Origin: Ventosimonas gracilis
GTDB lineage: Bacteria > Pseudomonadota > Gammaproteobacteria > Pseudomonadales > Pseudomonadaceae
Direction: 5' to 3'
NCBI RefSeq assembly: GCF_001580025.1
Contig: NZ_LSZO01000217.1
Coordinates: forward strand, 1-64,000
DNA length: 64,000 nucleotides
The translations under genes were made by a program, and so were the position numbers. Every line of letters begins with the position of its first letter. Within the stretch, counting starts at the first letter, position 1. The notes beneath the pieces were generated by a model that did not search any database, was not told where the DNA came from, and saw nothing but the letters and a program-made list of their open reading frames with translations. Shown piece after piece: positions 1-9,500 of the stretch.

Positions 1-41
1 TGATTTTCGAACGTTTGAAGTACCTATTTTTACCAGTCATA

Positions 42-497
42 TCAGGAAGTTATCATGCCATAAAAACATGTTTGCTTCCTAAGACCCTTACAAAGTTCAT
101 GCTCTGAATATCCTGGACAAAGTGCATACAGCAGCATTTCAATGCGCTGCTTTATGACCCGTTGGCCGCACTCGCCGGCATAAGTGGTATCACGTGATGT
201 TTCCGCAAAGCGGCAGGCGATTTCTTCATACTCTTCCCATTTTTTTTGTGCTTCCTGAAGATCCTGAAAAGAGGATAAAAGTTCGTCTTTATACAGGCTA
301 TCTTCTTCATCCATTTCATTGACCGCATTGTTGTGCTCAGTGATTAATGCTTGCCATACCTTGTTGAGGTGGTTTTTTAAGTTGAGATAATGTTCTTCGG
401 CGCATTCTCGCATGGCAAAATTGACTTCTGCCTTTTTAAGGCATTGGCCATATATAACCTCTGAATCAGTGCCATATATAACATGTGAATCAGCCAT
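42..497 (-). CDS. LprI-like (DUF1311) secreted protein, signal peptide out of frame
   Basis: The 151-residue frame has the layout of the LprI N-terminal (DUF1311) family: four cysteines (GQC, REC, IAC, GEC) spaced along a helical protein, a central LNKVWQAL segment and an AQKKWEEYEE segment before the third Cys. Family members are small exported proteins; some inhibit lysozyme, most are uncharacterised. The ATG at 497 gives no export signal, but the codons just upstream in the same frame encode a hydrophobic stretch ending in an Ala-X-Ala-like site, and a good signal-peptide start lies one base out of frame at 559. The working gene was probably 42-559. An 8-residue repeat (ADSHVIYG, TDSEVIYG) sits at the mature N terminus. 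The family call is by pattern, moderately sure. Confidence 0.6.
   Translation of the reverse strand: MADSHVIYGTDSEVIYGQCLKKAEVNFAMRECAEEHYLNLKNHLNKVWQALITEHNNAVNEMDEEDSLYKDELLSSFQDLQEAQKKWEEYEEIACRFAETSRDTTYAGECGQRVIKQRIEMLLYALCPGYSEHELCKGLRKQTCFYGMITS
447..494. repeat. 24-bp imperfect tandem repeat, two copies
   Basis: Positions 447-470 and 471-494 are near-identical 24-mers, each starting GCCATATATAAC and ending TGAATCAG plus one base. They encode the consecutive octapeptides TDSEVIYG and ADSHVIYG at the start of the mature LprI-like protein. Confidence 0.8.
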
Positions 498-559
498 TAC
501 GGCTTGCGGTATTAAAAAAACAAGAGCGAAATAAATAGAGTGTGCAGGATGTTTTTCAT
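498..559 (-). other. Out-of-frame signal peptide start of the LprI-like gene
   Basis: Read on the minus strand from the ATG at 559-557, the sequence begins MKNILHTLFISLLFF and then stops. The stop is caused by a run of seven T (plus-strand A at 514-520). With one more T the frame continues through LIPQAVMA into ADSHVIYG of the gene at 42-497, giving a textbook signal peptide. The break is either a sequencing error in a homopolymer, a real mutation, or a slippage switch. Confidence 0.65.
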
Positions 560-783
560 CTGGGTTACCTGGAGGGTGAGGAGCTACTTATGACAGGACT
601 TCCGTCATCATGGATAAATAGAAATCTACTTTACATCATCTGTGATGATTGGCTTATGGCGATACGCCTTTGTTTGATAAGCGGCCATCATAGCCGCACG
701 GCGGGTCGTGCAGTATCATGCACGCCTGTTTTTTAAGCCTCTTGCTGATACGAAGAAAAGTGAAATCAAACTGTATTGCCCCG

Positions 784-2505
784 ATGCGCCAGCTGCTGTG
801 GTTCTTGCTGTTGCTGCTGGCCTTGCCCGCCCATGCCGATTTATTTGAACGCAAAGTCAGCCCGCAGTTGGGCGGGACTTGGGATAACAGCCAAGACTTT
901 CTGCCAGTGGATGAAGCATTCCGTTTGTCGCTGGTGCGCCATACGCCAGAGCAAGTCACCTTAAGACTGGTCGCCGCCGAAGGCTATTACCTGTACCGCC
1001 ACCGTTTGCAGGTGCAGATCGAGCCTCAAGAACTGGCAGCGGGCAAGCTTATTCTGGCGGATGGCGAGGCCAAAACGGATGAATACTTTGGTGATGTCGA
1101 GGTCTACTACGGCGTGCTGGATTTTACCTTGCCGCTCAATAATCCGGCTGAGCGCCCGTACCGTCTGCAAGTGGGCTACCAAGGCTGCGCCGACAAGGGA
1201 CTTTGCTATCCACCGCAGACGCAAAGCCTTTCAATAGGTCAGTTAGAGGCCGCCAATGCGCCGCCGGTCACAGAACAAAGCGGCTGGAACTGGTCGTCGC
1301 TTGCGCTGTTTTTTCTCGCCGGCCTGGGGCTGGCCTTGACCCCTTGTGTGCTGCCGATGCTGCCGATTGTCGCCTCGATCGTATTGCGCGGCGAAGCGCG
1401 CGGTGTTCGTGCGCTTTCGCTTTCGCTGGCCTATGTCGTGCCGATGGCGCTGTGTTTTGCCTTGCTGGGCGTGCTTACCGGACTATTTGGCGCGAGTTTA
1501 AATCTACAGGCTCGGCTGCAATCGCCTTGGGTATTAGTGCCCTTTGCCGCGTTTTTTGTCCTGTTTGCGCTGGCCATGTTCGGCCTGTTTGAACTGCGCC
1601 TGCCGCAAGCCATCCTTGCTCCACTGCAACGACTGGCCGGGCGCAGGCAAGGCGGCTCGCTGCTCGGTGCGGCATGGCTTGGATTATTTTCCGCGCTCTT
1701 GGTCTCGCCTTGTGTGTCCGCGCCACTTGCCGGGGCACTGCTCTATATCAGTGCCAGCGGCGACGGCTTGGGCGGTGGATTAAAACTCTTTGCGCTGGGT
1801 CTTGGTATGGGCGTGCCTTTGTTGCTGCTCGCCGCTGGCGGTGGCGCGCTGCTGCCCAAATCCGGAAACTGGCTGCTGCTGGTACGGCAATTATTTGGCG
1901 TGCTACTGCTGGCCGTTGCGCTCTGGCTGTTGGAGCGCGTATTACCCGGCTCGCTCGCCCTGCTGCTCTGGGCATTGCTTGCGGCAGGCTGCGCGTTTTT
2001 TCTGCTGCGCCGCTGGCATGCGCAGGCCAAATGGTTTGCTCGCCCCGCCGCGTTATTGTTGATCAGTTACAGCGCCCTTGCGCTGATGGGTGCAGGGCGC
2101 GGCGGTGCAGACCCGCTTAAACCTTGGGCGGGGGCAGCTGAAACCGGCCAGTGGCAGACGTTTACCCACGCGCAGGATCTGGAACAGGCGCTTGCCGAAG
2201 CGCGCCGCGCCGGTCAACCGGTACTGCTTGACTGGTACGCCGACTGGTGCATCAGTTGCAAAATCATTGAACGCGAAGTCTTTGCCGATAGAGCCATCCA
2301 GTTACAGCTTGCCGACTGGCGGTTGTTACGTTTTGACATCACCGAGAGCAATCCACAGCAACGCGCCACGCTAGACCACTACCGCTTGTTCGGCCCGCCC
2401 GCTATTTTATTTTTTGATGCAGACGGCCAAGAGCGGCGCGATATGCGTATTGTCGGCGAAATCAGTGCGGACGAATTTGTCCGTAAACTGGAACAAGCGC
2501 AATAA
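784..2505 (+). CDS. dsbD: Thiol:disulfide interchange protein DsbD
   Basis: DsbD carries electrons from cytoplasmic thioredoxin across the inner membrane to periplasmic DsbC/DsbG and cytochrome c maturation proteins. The 573-residue product has all three parts: a signal peptide (MRQLLWFLLLLLALPAHA), an N-terminal periplasmic domain with the Cys135/Cys141 pair, a multi-helix membrane domain with the paired cysteines Cys188 (TPCVLPMLP) and Cys310 (VSPCVSAP), and a C-terminal thioredoxin-like domain with CISC (Cys489/Cys492). The ATG at 784 is chosen because it starts the signal peptide; the frame is open 22 codons further up but that part is not signal-like. It lies 112 bp upstream of aroQ, as in Pseudomonas. 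Confidence 0.95.
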   Translation: MRQLLWFLLLLLALPAHADLFERKVSPQLGGTWDNSQDFLPVDEAFRLSLVRHTPEQVTLRLVAAEGYYLYRHRLQVQIEPQELAAGKLILADGEAKTDEYFGDVEVYYGVLDFTLPLNNPAERPYRLQVGYQGCADKGLCYPPQTQSLSIGQLEAANAPPVTEQSGWNWSSLALFFLAGLGLALTPCVLPMLPIVASIVLRGEARGVRALSLSLAYVVPMALCFALLGVLTGLFGASLNLQARLQSPWVLVPFAAFFVLFALAMFGLFELRLPQAILAPLQRLAGRRQGGSLLGAAWLGLFSALLVSPCVSAPLAGALLYISASGDGLGGGLKLFALGLGMGVPLLLLAAGGGALLPKSGNWLLLVRQLFGVLLLAVALWLLERVLPGSLALLLWALLAAGCAFFLLRRWHAQAKWFARPAALLLISYSALALMGAGRGGADPLKPWAGAAETGQWQTFTHAQDLEQALAEARRAGQPVLLDWYADWCISCKIIEREVFADRAIQLQLADWRLLRFDITESNPQQRATLDHYRLFGPPAILFFDADGQERRDMRIVGEISADEFVRKLEQAQ

Positions 2506-2559
2506 TTTGTATCGAATTGCGCTTATGTGGCGGTTATCGTGCTTGCTACTGCTGGAAAC

Positions 2560-2588
2560 TGGACAATTTAGCCGGTATCCGGCATAGT
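2560..2588 (+). promoter_or_regulatory. Predicted sigma-70 promoter for aroQ-accB-accC, palindromic spacer
   Basis: TGGACA (2560-2565) and CATAGT (2583-2588) are separated by 17 bases, 30 bases before the aroQ ATG. The spacer contains the perfect inverted repeat GCCGG-TAT-CCGGC (2571-2583), placed where a repressor would compete with RNA polymerase. Confidence 0.45.
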
Positions 2589-2617
2589 CGCGCTTTTTCT
2601 TGCGAGAAGAGCCATTG

Positions 2618-3097
2618 ATGGCGACCATCCTGCTGCTGCACGGGCCAAATCTCAACCTGATTGGCCGTAGAGAACCGGAAATTTACGGCAAGATTACCCT
2701 TGCTTCCATTAACCAAGAGCTGCAAAGCGCAGCACAAGCGGCGGGGCATCAGTTGCTGCACCTGCAAAGCAACTCTGAGCACGAGTTGATCGAGCGTATC
2801 CACCAAGCCGGCCATGAAGGCGTGGATTTTATCCTGTTTAATCCGGCGGCGTTTACCCATACCAGCATTGCCTTGCGTGATGCGTTGCTCGCAGTCGCGA
2901 TTCCCTTTATTGAGCTGCATCTGTCCAACGTGCACCAGCGCGAGGCGTTTCGCCAGCAGTCGTTTTTTTCCGATATTGCCTTGGGCGTGATTTGTGGTTT
3001 TGGCGCGGGCAGCTATCGCCTGGCGCTGGCCGCTGCATTGGAAACGCTCGCATCAAGTCATCCTGTTAATCCTCAAAATCCTGGAGTGTCTGCCTGA
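2618..3097 (+). CDS. aroQ: 3-dehydroquinate dehydratase, type II
   Basis: This cytoplasmic enzyme converts 3-dehydroquinate to 3-dehydroshikimate in aromatic amino acid synthesis. The 159 residues match the small type II family: the N-terminal [16 protein letters not shown] segment with catalytic Tyr23, [10 protein letters not shown], and ELHLSN with catalytic His101. The ATG at 2618 is preferred over a TTG six codons earlier because the usual N terminus is [11 protein letters not shown] and a GAGAAGA ribosome site stands about 8 bases before it. Its TGA stop overlaps the accB ATG by one base (TGATG), so the three genes are probably translated together. Confidence 0.95.
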   Translation: MATILLLHGPNLNLIGRREPEIYGKITLASINQELQSAAQAAGHQLLHLQSNSEHELIERIHQAGHEGVDFILFNPAAFTHTSIALRDALLAVAIPFIELHLSNVHQREAFRQQSFFSDIALGVICGFGAGSYRLALAAALETLASSHPVNPQNPGVSA

Positions 3098-3552
3098 TGG
3101 ATATTCGTAAAGTCAAAAAATTGATTGAGCTGCTGGAAGAATCCGGCATTGATGAGTTGGAAATCCACGAAGGCGAAGAATCCGTGCGCATCAGTCGCCA
3201 CGGCAAAGCGCCTGCGCAGACGGTTTATGCACAGTTGCCTGCTGCCGCGCCCGCGCAACCGGCCGTTGCTGCCAGTGCCGCGGCGTCTGCCACGGCAGAA
3301 GCTGCGCCGAAACTTTCCGGTACAGTGATTCGTTCGCCGATGGTCGGCACCTTCTACCGCGCGGCTTCGCCGACTTCGGCCAACTTTGCCGAAATCGGCC
3401 AGACTGTGAAAAAAGGCGACATCCTGTGCATAGTCGAAGCGATGAAGATGATGAACCATATCGAAGCCGAAGCCAGCGGCGTGATTGAGTCCATCTTGGT
3501 CGAAAACGGCCAGCCGGTGGAATACGACCAGCCCCTGTTTACCATCGCCTAA
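3097..3552 (+). CDS. accB: Biotin carboxyl carrier protein of acetyl-CoA carboxylase
   Basis: AccB holds the biotin that shuttles CO2 from AccC to the carboxyltransferase AccAD in the first step of fatty acid synthesis. The 151 residues show the family order: an N-terminal helical segment ([17 protein letters not shown]), an Ala/Pro-rich linker at about 50-75, and the biotinyl domain with EAMKM, whose Lys117 is the biotinylation site, ending in the usual PLFTIA. It has a GGAG ribosome site inside the end of aroQ and is followed after 13 bases by accC. AccB and AccC are made as a pair in most gammaproteobacteria. Confidence 0.97.
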   Translation: MDIRKVKKLIELLEESGIDELEIHEGEESVRISRHGKAPAQTVYAQLPAAAPAQPAVAASAAASATAEAAPKLSGTVIRSPMVGTFYRAASPTSANFAEIGQTVKKGDILCIVEAMKMMNHIEAEASGVIESILVENGQPVEYDQPLFTIA

Positions 3553-3565
3553 GCGGGTGCTCCCT

Positions 3566-4918
3566 ATGTCACTGGAAAAAGTGCTGATTGCCAATCGTGG
3601 GGAAATTGCCCTGCGGATTTTGCGTGCCTGCAAGGAAATGGGTATTAAAACTGTGGCGGTTTATTCCACAGCAGACCGCGACCTGATGCACCTGTCGCTC
3701 GCCGATGAAACCGTTTGCATAGGTCCTGGGCCTGCCATGCAGTCCTATTTGTCGGTTCCGGCGATTATTGCCGCAGCGGAACTGACCGGCGCCAGCGCCA
3801 TTCACCCAGGCTACGGCTTTTTGGCAGAAAACGCCGATTTTGCCGAACAGGTGGAAAACTCAGGCTTTCGCTTTGTCGGCCCGAGCGCTTCGGTGATTCG
3901 CTTGATGGGCGATAAGGTTTGTGCCAAAGACGCGATGAAAAAAGCCGGTGTGCCGACCGTGCCAGGCTCAGACGGCCCATTGCCGCACGACCCGCAAGCG
4001 GCGCTCGCCATTGCCCGCGAAGTCGGCTATCCGGTGATTATCAAGGCCGCCGGCGGTGGCGGTGGACGCGGCATGCGCGTGGTTTATGAGGAAGAGGATT
4101 TAATTAAATCCGCAGAACTGACCCGTACCGAAGCGGGCGCTGCATTCGGCAACCCGATGGTTTATCTGGAAAAATTCCTCGGCAATCCTCGTCACGTGGA
4201 AGTGCAGGTATTGTCCGACGGGCAAGGCCACGCCGTGCATCTGGGCGACCGCGACTGCTCGTTGCAACGTCGTCATCAAAAAGTCATCGAAGAAGCGCCC
4301 GCCCCGCAAATCGACGAGCAAGCACGCGCCGAAGTGCAGGCTCGCTGCGTGCAGGCGTGCATTGAAATCGGCTATCGCGGCGCGGGTACGTTCGAGTTTC
4401 TCTACGAAGACGGGCGGTTTTACTTTATCGAGATGAATACCCGCGTGCAGGTCGAGCATCCGGTCACGGAAATGGTCACCGGCGTTGATATTGTTAAAGA
4501 AATGCTCAGCATTGCCGCCGGTAACAAGCTCTCGATCAAGCAGAGCGATATTGTGATTCGCGGCCATGCGCTGGAATGCCGCATTAACGCCGAGGATCCG
4601 GACAACTTTATGCCAAGTCCGGGCAAGGTGACGCACTTTCACGCCCCCGGCGGCAACGGCGTGCGCGTGGACTCGCACCTGTACAGCGGCTACGCGGTGC
4701 CGCCCAACTACGACTCGCTGATTGGCAAGCTGATTTGTTGGGGCGCTAGCCGTGATGAAGCGCTGGTGCGCATGCGTGGCGCACTGGATGAAATCGTTAT
4801 CGACGGCATTAAAAGCAACGTCCCGCTGCACCGCGACCTGGTGCGCGACAAAGGCTTTGTGCGCGGCGCGGTGAATATCCATTACCTTGAAAAAAAATTG
4901 GGGATGGATAGGCACTAG
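3566..4918 (+). CDS. accC: Biotin carboxylase subunit of acetyl-CoA carboxylase
   Basis: AccC uses ATP and bicarbonate to carboxylate the biotin on AccB. The 450-residue protein begins [18 protein letters not shown], has the glycine-rich ATP loop [14 protein letters not shown], the [19 protein letters not shown] block and the [16 protein letters not shown] block of the active site. The ATG at 3566 is the family start; the longer open frame reads back into accB. In Pseudomonas accC is usually followed by prmA. Here it ends in a palindromic repeat and the next gene is amt, so the synteny is broken at this point. Confidence 0.97.
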   Translation: MSLEKVLIANRGEIALRILRACKEMGIKTVAVYSTADRDLMHLSLADETVCIGPGPAMQSYLSVPAIIAAAELTGASAIHPGYGFLAENADFAEQVENSGFRFVGPSASVIRLMGDKVCAKDAMKKAGVPTVPGSDGPLPHDPQAALAIAREVGYPVIIKAAGGGGGRGMRVVYEEEDLIKSAELTRTEAGAAFGNPMVYLEKFLGNPRHVEVQVLSDGQGHAVHLGDRDCSLQRRHQKVIEEAPAPQIDEQARAEVQARCVQACIEIGYRGAGTFEFLYEDGRFYFIEMNTRVQVEHPVTEMVTGVDIVKEMLSIAAGNKLSIKQSDIVIRGHALECRINAEDPDNFMPSPGKVTHFHAPGGNGVRVDSHLYSGYAVPPNYDSLIGKLICWGASRDEALVRMRGALDEIVIDGIKSNVPLHRDLVRDKGFVRGAVNIHYLEKKLGMDRH

Positions 4919-4926
4919 CTTTTTTC

Positions 4927-4972
4927 AGCCCTCTCCCCATCCCTTGCGGGCGAGGGGATGGGGAGAGGGGCT
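4927..4972. repeat. REP-like palindrome / likely terminator of accC
   Basis: A long palindrome directly after the accC stop: left arm 4927-4943 (AGCCCTCTCCCCATCCC) and right arm 4954-4972, with a loop of about ten bases. It is the longest of five related CCCTCTCCC/GGGAGAGGG palindromes in this window, all at gene ends. No T-run follows on the plus strand, so it may act as an mRNA 3' end stabiliser as much as a terminator. Confidence 0.7.
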
Positions 4973-5340
4973 GCGGCACAATAGCGCAAGGTACTGGTTG
5001 CTGATAGACGTGCAAAACCGTTTTGCCCTATAGTCGGTCAAGCCGTCGTGTTCTGCGGCGGTGCGCTCTAGCAGTCTATTAGAGCGCTTCGTTTGGTTTT
5101 CCCCATTGCTTTAACTTAAGACAAGCCATCGTCTGCTTAGACGACCTTGATTAACTGTGCCTGTTGGCTAGCCCCAAAGGTCTGCCGATAAACCAAGCGA
5201 GAACTGCCATGTCGATAGTGAATGTTTGGATGATTTGCGCGGCTGTATCCTTACCTTTAGCGCGCTCCAACGCGCCACCGCTTTAAATCCACATCCTTGA
5301 CTGCTTTGCCCTTTCCCTTTTGATTTAAGTGAGAACGGTT
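4973..5340. other. Gene-free leader upstream of amt with two hairpins
   Basis: No convincing gene here. Two inverted repeats stand out. One is GCGCTCTA/TAGAGCGC (5063-5070 with 5080-5087), followed by a T-rich stretch. The other is a compound hairpin with CAAG/CTTG outer and CGTCT/AGACG inner stems (5122-5149). I looked for a sigma-54 promoter (GG and GC doublets ten bases apart) and an NtrC-type palindrome, as expected for a nitrogen-regulated amt gene, and did not find a clear one. Confidence 0.4.
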
Positions 5341-6537
5341 ATGCAAGCGACTTCGATTTGGATGATGGTCAGCACCGCGCTGGTGCTGTTAGTGACGCCC
5401 GGCCTTGCGCTGTTTTACGGCGGACTGGTTAGAGTGCGTTCGGTCGTCAATATGATGCTGTTTTCCATTAGCGCGATGGGCATTGTCGTTTGCTTATGGA
5501 TTTTATTCGGCTACAGCATGAGTCATCTGGCCGAAGGTGAAACCGGCTGGTTTGTCGGCAGTCCCTTAAAAGACTTTGGACTGCTTGCGACCTCGCCGGA
5601 TGGCTATATCGCGCTCGCCTTTGCCGCGACCTTTGCCATGATTGTCACCGCCTTGATTTCCGGCGCGATAGCTGACCGCGTAGGCTTGGGTTCGTGGATG
5701 CTATTTGCCGCACTCTGGGCAACGCTGGTGTATTTCCCCGTAGCCGCTTGGGCTTGGGGCGGTGGTTGGATTAGCCAGCTGGGCGACTGGCTGGGTACGC
5801 CGCAAGTGATTGACTTAGCCGGTGGCACCGCCATCCATATCAATGCCGGGGCGGGCGCACTGGCGCTGGCGCTGATGGCAGGCAAACGGCGTGATTTTGC
5901 CAGCGGTGCCGCCAAACCACACAGTCTGCCGCTGGTCACCATTGGTGCGGCGCTGCTCTGGTTTGGCTGGATAGGCTTTAACGCGGGCGGCGCGACTGAG
6001 GCGAGCGTAGCCGGCCTTATCGTGCTCAATACTATTGCCGCGCCCGCTGCCGGGATTTTGGGCTGGCTGCTTATCGATACACTGCGCGGTAAAAAACCCG
6101 GCGTAGTCGCAGTCGCCTCCGGTGCTGTGGCCGGACTGGTCGCCATTACCCCGGCAGCGGCCAATCTATCGCCACTTTGGGCGCTGGCACTAGGAGCAGT
6201 GGCTGGCGGCGCTTGCGCCTTGGCGATTGACTGGAAATACCGCCTGGGCTTTGACGACTCGCTCGATGTGGTCGGCCTGCATCTGGTCGCCGGAGTGATA
6301 GGCACGCTTTGGCTTGGGTTGTTTGCCTTTAACGATGGCTTGTTCATGGGTGGCCATGCGGGATTGCTGCTGGTACAGATGCTGTCGGTATTAGGCGTGG
6401 TGGTTTATTCCTTTGTCGTTTCGCTCGCCATTGCCGCCTTGGTAAAAGCCTTAACCGGCCTTCGTGTACCGGCGCAAGTCGAAGAAGCCGGTATCGACCA
6501 TCATCTGCACGGCGAACAAGCCTATGCCCTTGATTAA
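5341..6537 (+). CDS. amt: Ammonium transporter, Amt family
   Basis: An inner-membrane ammonium channel of 398 residues with about eleven hydrophobic helices. Family signatures seen are [13 protein letters not shown] near the N terminus, the pore block [19 protein letters not shown] with the first pore His, and [20 protein letters not shown] with the second. The ATG at 5341 (MQATSIWMM) is preferred to a GTG four codons up because AAGTGAG lies at ribosome-site distance. There is no cleavable signal and no glnK (PII) partner next to it. gltB begins 17 bases downstream, so ammonium uptake and assimilation are probably co-transcribed. Confidence 0.93.
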   Translation: MQATSIWMMVSTALVLLVTPGLALFYGGLVRVRSVVNMMLFSISAMGIVVCLWILFGYSMSHLAEGETGWFVGSPLKDFGLLATSPDGYIALAFAATFAMIVTALISGAIADRVGLGSWMLFAALWATLVYFPVAAWAWGGGWISQLGDWLGTPQVIDLAGGTAIHINAGAGALALALMAGKRRDFASGAAKPHSLPLVTIGAALLWFGWIGFNAGGATEASVAGLIVLNTIAAPAAGILGWLLIDTLRGKKPGVVAVASGAVAGLVAITPAAANLSPLWALALGAVAGGACALAIDWKYRLGFDDSLDVVGLHLVAGVIGTLWLGLFAFNDGLFMGGHAGLLLVQMLSVLGVVVYSFVVSLAIAALVKALTGLRVPAQVEEAGIDHHLHGEQAYALD

Positions 6538-6554
6538 ATAAGAGACATAACCTG

Positions 6555-9500
6555 ATGAAAACGGCTAGCCTGTTTCACCCCGACAGCTTCAAAGACAACT
6601 GCGGTTTCGGCCTGATTGCGCATCGCCACGGTCAGGCCAGTCATGAGCTTTTACAAACCGCGATTGCCGCGCTCACCAGGATGACCCATCGCGGCGGCAT
6701 CAATGCCGATGGCAAGACCGGTGATGGTTGCGGGCTGCTGATGCAGAAACCAGGCCGCTTTTTGCGCGAAATCGCCCGTAACTGTTTCAATGCCGAACTG
6801 CCCGCGCAATACGCCGTCGGCATGATTTTCTTCAACCCCGACACGGCCAAAGCCCAAATCGCGCGCGCCAATATGCAGCGCGAAATCATCAACGCCGGTT
6901 TAACCCTCATCGGCTGGCGCAAAGTCCCCATCGATACCTCAGTGCTGGGCCCGCTCGCGCTCGCCGCTCTCCCGCACATCGAGCAGGTGTTTATTGGTGG
7001 TGACGGTTTAAGTGATGAAGCCTTCGCCATCAAACTGTTCAGCGCTCGCCGCCGCTCGTCCGAGGCCAATGCCGCCGATACGGAACATTACGTCGTCAGC
7101 TTCTCGCACAAGACCTTGATTTACAAAGGGTTGATGATGCCCAAGGATTTGGCCGCGTTCTATCCCGATTTAAGCCATCCAAACCTCGAAACCGCCATTT
7201 GCGTCTTTCACCAGCGGTTTTCCACCAACACCAGCCCGCGCTGGAAGCTCGCGCAGCCGTTCCGCCTGCTCGCGCACAATGGCGAAATCAATACCATCAC
7301 CGGCAACCGCAACTGGGTGCTGGCGCGGCGCGGCAAGTTCGCCAATACGCGCATTCCAGACCTCGATGAACTTGGCCCGCTGGTCAACCGCACCGGTTCC
7401 GATTCGTCCAGCCTCGATAATATGCTGGAACTGATGACCACCGGCGGCATTGAGTTGCCGCGTAGTTTGCGCATGCTTATCCCGCCCGCGTGGCAGAACG
7501 CGCAGACGATGGACGCGGATTTGCGCGCGTTCTACGAATACAACGCCATGCACATGGAGCCTTGGGACGGCCCGGCGGGCATCGTGCTGTCCGATGGCCG
7601 CCACGCCGCCTGTGTGCTCGACCGCAACGGCCTGCGTCCGGCGCGTTGGGTAACGACCAAAAACGGCTGGATAACGCTCGCCTCGGAAATCGGCCTGTGG
7701 CCGTATCAACCAGAGGACGTGCTGGAAAAAGGCCGCGTCGGTCCGGGTGAAATCCTGCTGCTCGATACCCAAACCGGCGAGCTGCTCAGTAACGCCGACA
7801 TCGACCAGCGCCTGAAATCACGCCAGCCGTACCGGCAGTGGCTGCAATCGAACCGCCTGCGCATCCATGCGCAACTAAACGAGGATGAAGACGCCGACCC
7901 CGATTTGACCCGCCCCGCGCCCGAGCGCCTGAAACACGCGATGAAGCTGTTCCAATGCAGCTTTGAGGAGCGAGCGCAGGTGCTGCGCCCGCTGGCCGCG
8001 CAGGGGCAAGAAGCGGTCGGCTCGATGGGCGATGATACGCCGATGGCGGTGCTCTCGCAGCAGGTACGCTCACCCTACGACTACTTCCGCCAGCAATTCG
8101 CCCAGGTCACCAACCCGCCGATTGACCCGCTGCGTGAAGCGGTGGTGATGTCGCTGGAAATTTGCCTTGGCGGCGAGCGCAATATCTTTGCCGAAACGCC
8201 CGAACACGCGCAGCGCATCATGCTGTCCAGTCCGGTGATTTCCCCGGCCAAATGGCGCGCGCTGAATGAATTGCAGCACCCGATGTTCCAGCGCCACATC
8301 ATCGATATGCACTACGCGGCGGACATCGGCCTGCAAGCCGCCATCGAACAGATGGCCGACAACGCCGTCGCCGCCGTCCGTGCCGGTCAACGCCTGCTGG
8401 TGCTCAGCGACCGCCATCTGCGCGAAGGCGCCCTGCCCGCGCCCGCCGCGCTGGTCACTGGCGCGTTGCATCAGCGCCTGGTCGCCACTGGCCTGCGCTG
8501 CGACTGCAACCTCTTGGTCGAAACCGCAACCGCACGCGACGCGCACCAGTTCGCCGTGCTGATTGGCCTTGGCGCATCCGCGGTTTACCCCTGGCTCGCC
8601 TACGCCGTCCTCGCTGACCTGTGCCAGAGCGGCGAAGTTACCGGCCAGCCGCGCGAAATATTCAAGCACTACCGCAAAGGCATTGCCAAAGGGCTGCTCA
8701 AAATCCTCTCGAAAATGGGCATTTCGACCATTGCCTCCTATCGCGGCGCACAGTTGTTCGAGGCCGTGGGACTGGCGGATGAGGTCATCAAACTCTGCTG
8801 CCCGGGCGTTGCCAGCCGCATTCAGGGCGCGAGCTTTGCCGAGCTGCACGCGAGCCAGGCGCAACTCGCGCGTGACGCGGCGAGCACACGCAAACCCATT
8901 CCCGCCGGAGGGCTGCTCAAATACGTCCACGGCGGCGAATACCACGCCTGGAATCCAGATGTGGTGCAAACCCTGCAACACGCCGTCAATCACAGCGACT
9001 ACGCCGCGTTCAAAGACTACTGCGGACTGGTCGATCAGCGCCCGCCGGCCATGCTGCGCGATTTACTGAGCGTACGCCCCGCCGCCGCGCCGTTGCCATT
9101 GGATGAAGTCGAACCCGTCGAAAGTATCCTGAGCCGCTTTGACGCTGCCGGAATTTCCCTGGGCGCACTCTCCCCCGAAGCCCACGAAGCTCTGGCCGAG
9201 GCCATGAACCGCCTTGGCGCACGCTCCAATTCCGGCGAAGGCGGCGAAGACCCGGCGCGCTACGGCACAGTACGCGGCTCCAAAATCAAACAGGTCGCCA
9301 CCGGCCGCTTTGGCGTGACTGCGCATTACCTGGTCAACGCTGAAGTGCTGCAAATCAAAGTCGCCCAGGGCGCAAAACCCGGCGAAGGCGGCCAGCTCCC
9401 CGGCAACAAAGTCGGCGAACTCATCGCCAGCCTGCGCCACGCCGTCCCCGGCGTGACCCTGATTTCCCCACCGCCGCACCACGACATCTATTCCATCGAA

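Noticed and set aside
42-497. Treating the ATG at 497 as the true start of the LprI-like gene
   Set aside because: The protein from 497 lacks an export signal, whereas a signal peptide is encoded just upstream one base out of frame. The ATG at 497 is kept only as the start of the intact frame.
542-736. 64-codon plus-strand frame before dsbD
   Set aside because: It overlaps the LprI-like gene's start region and lacks coding character.
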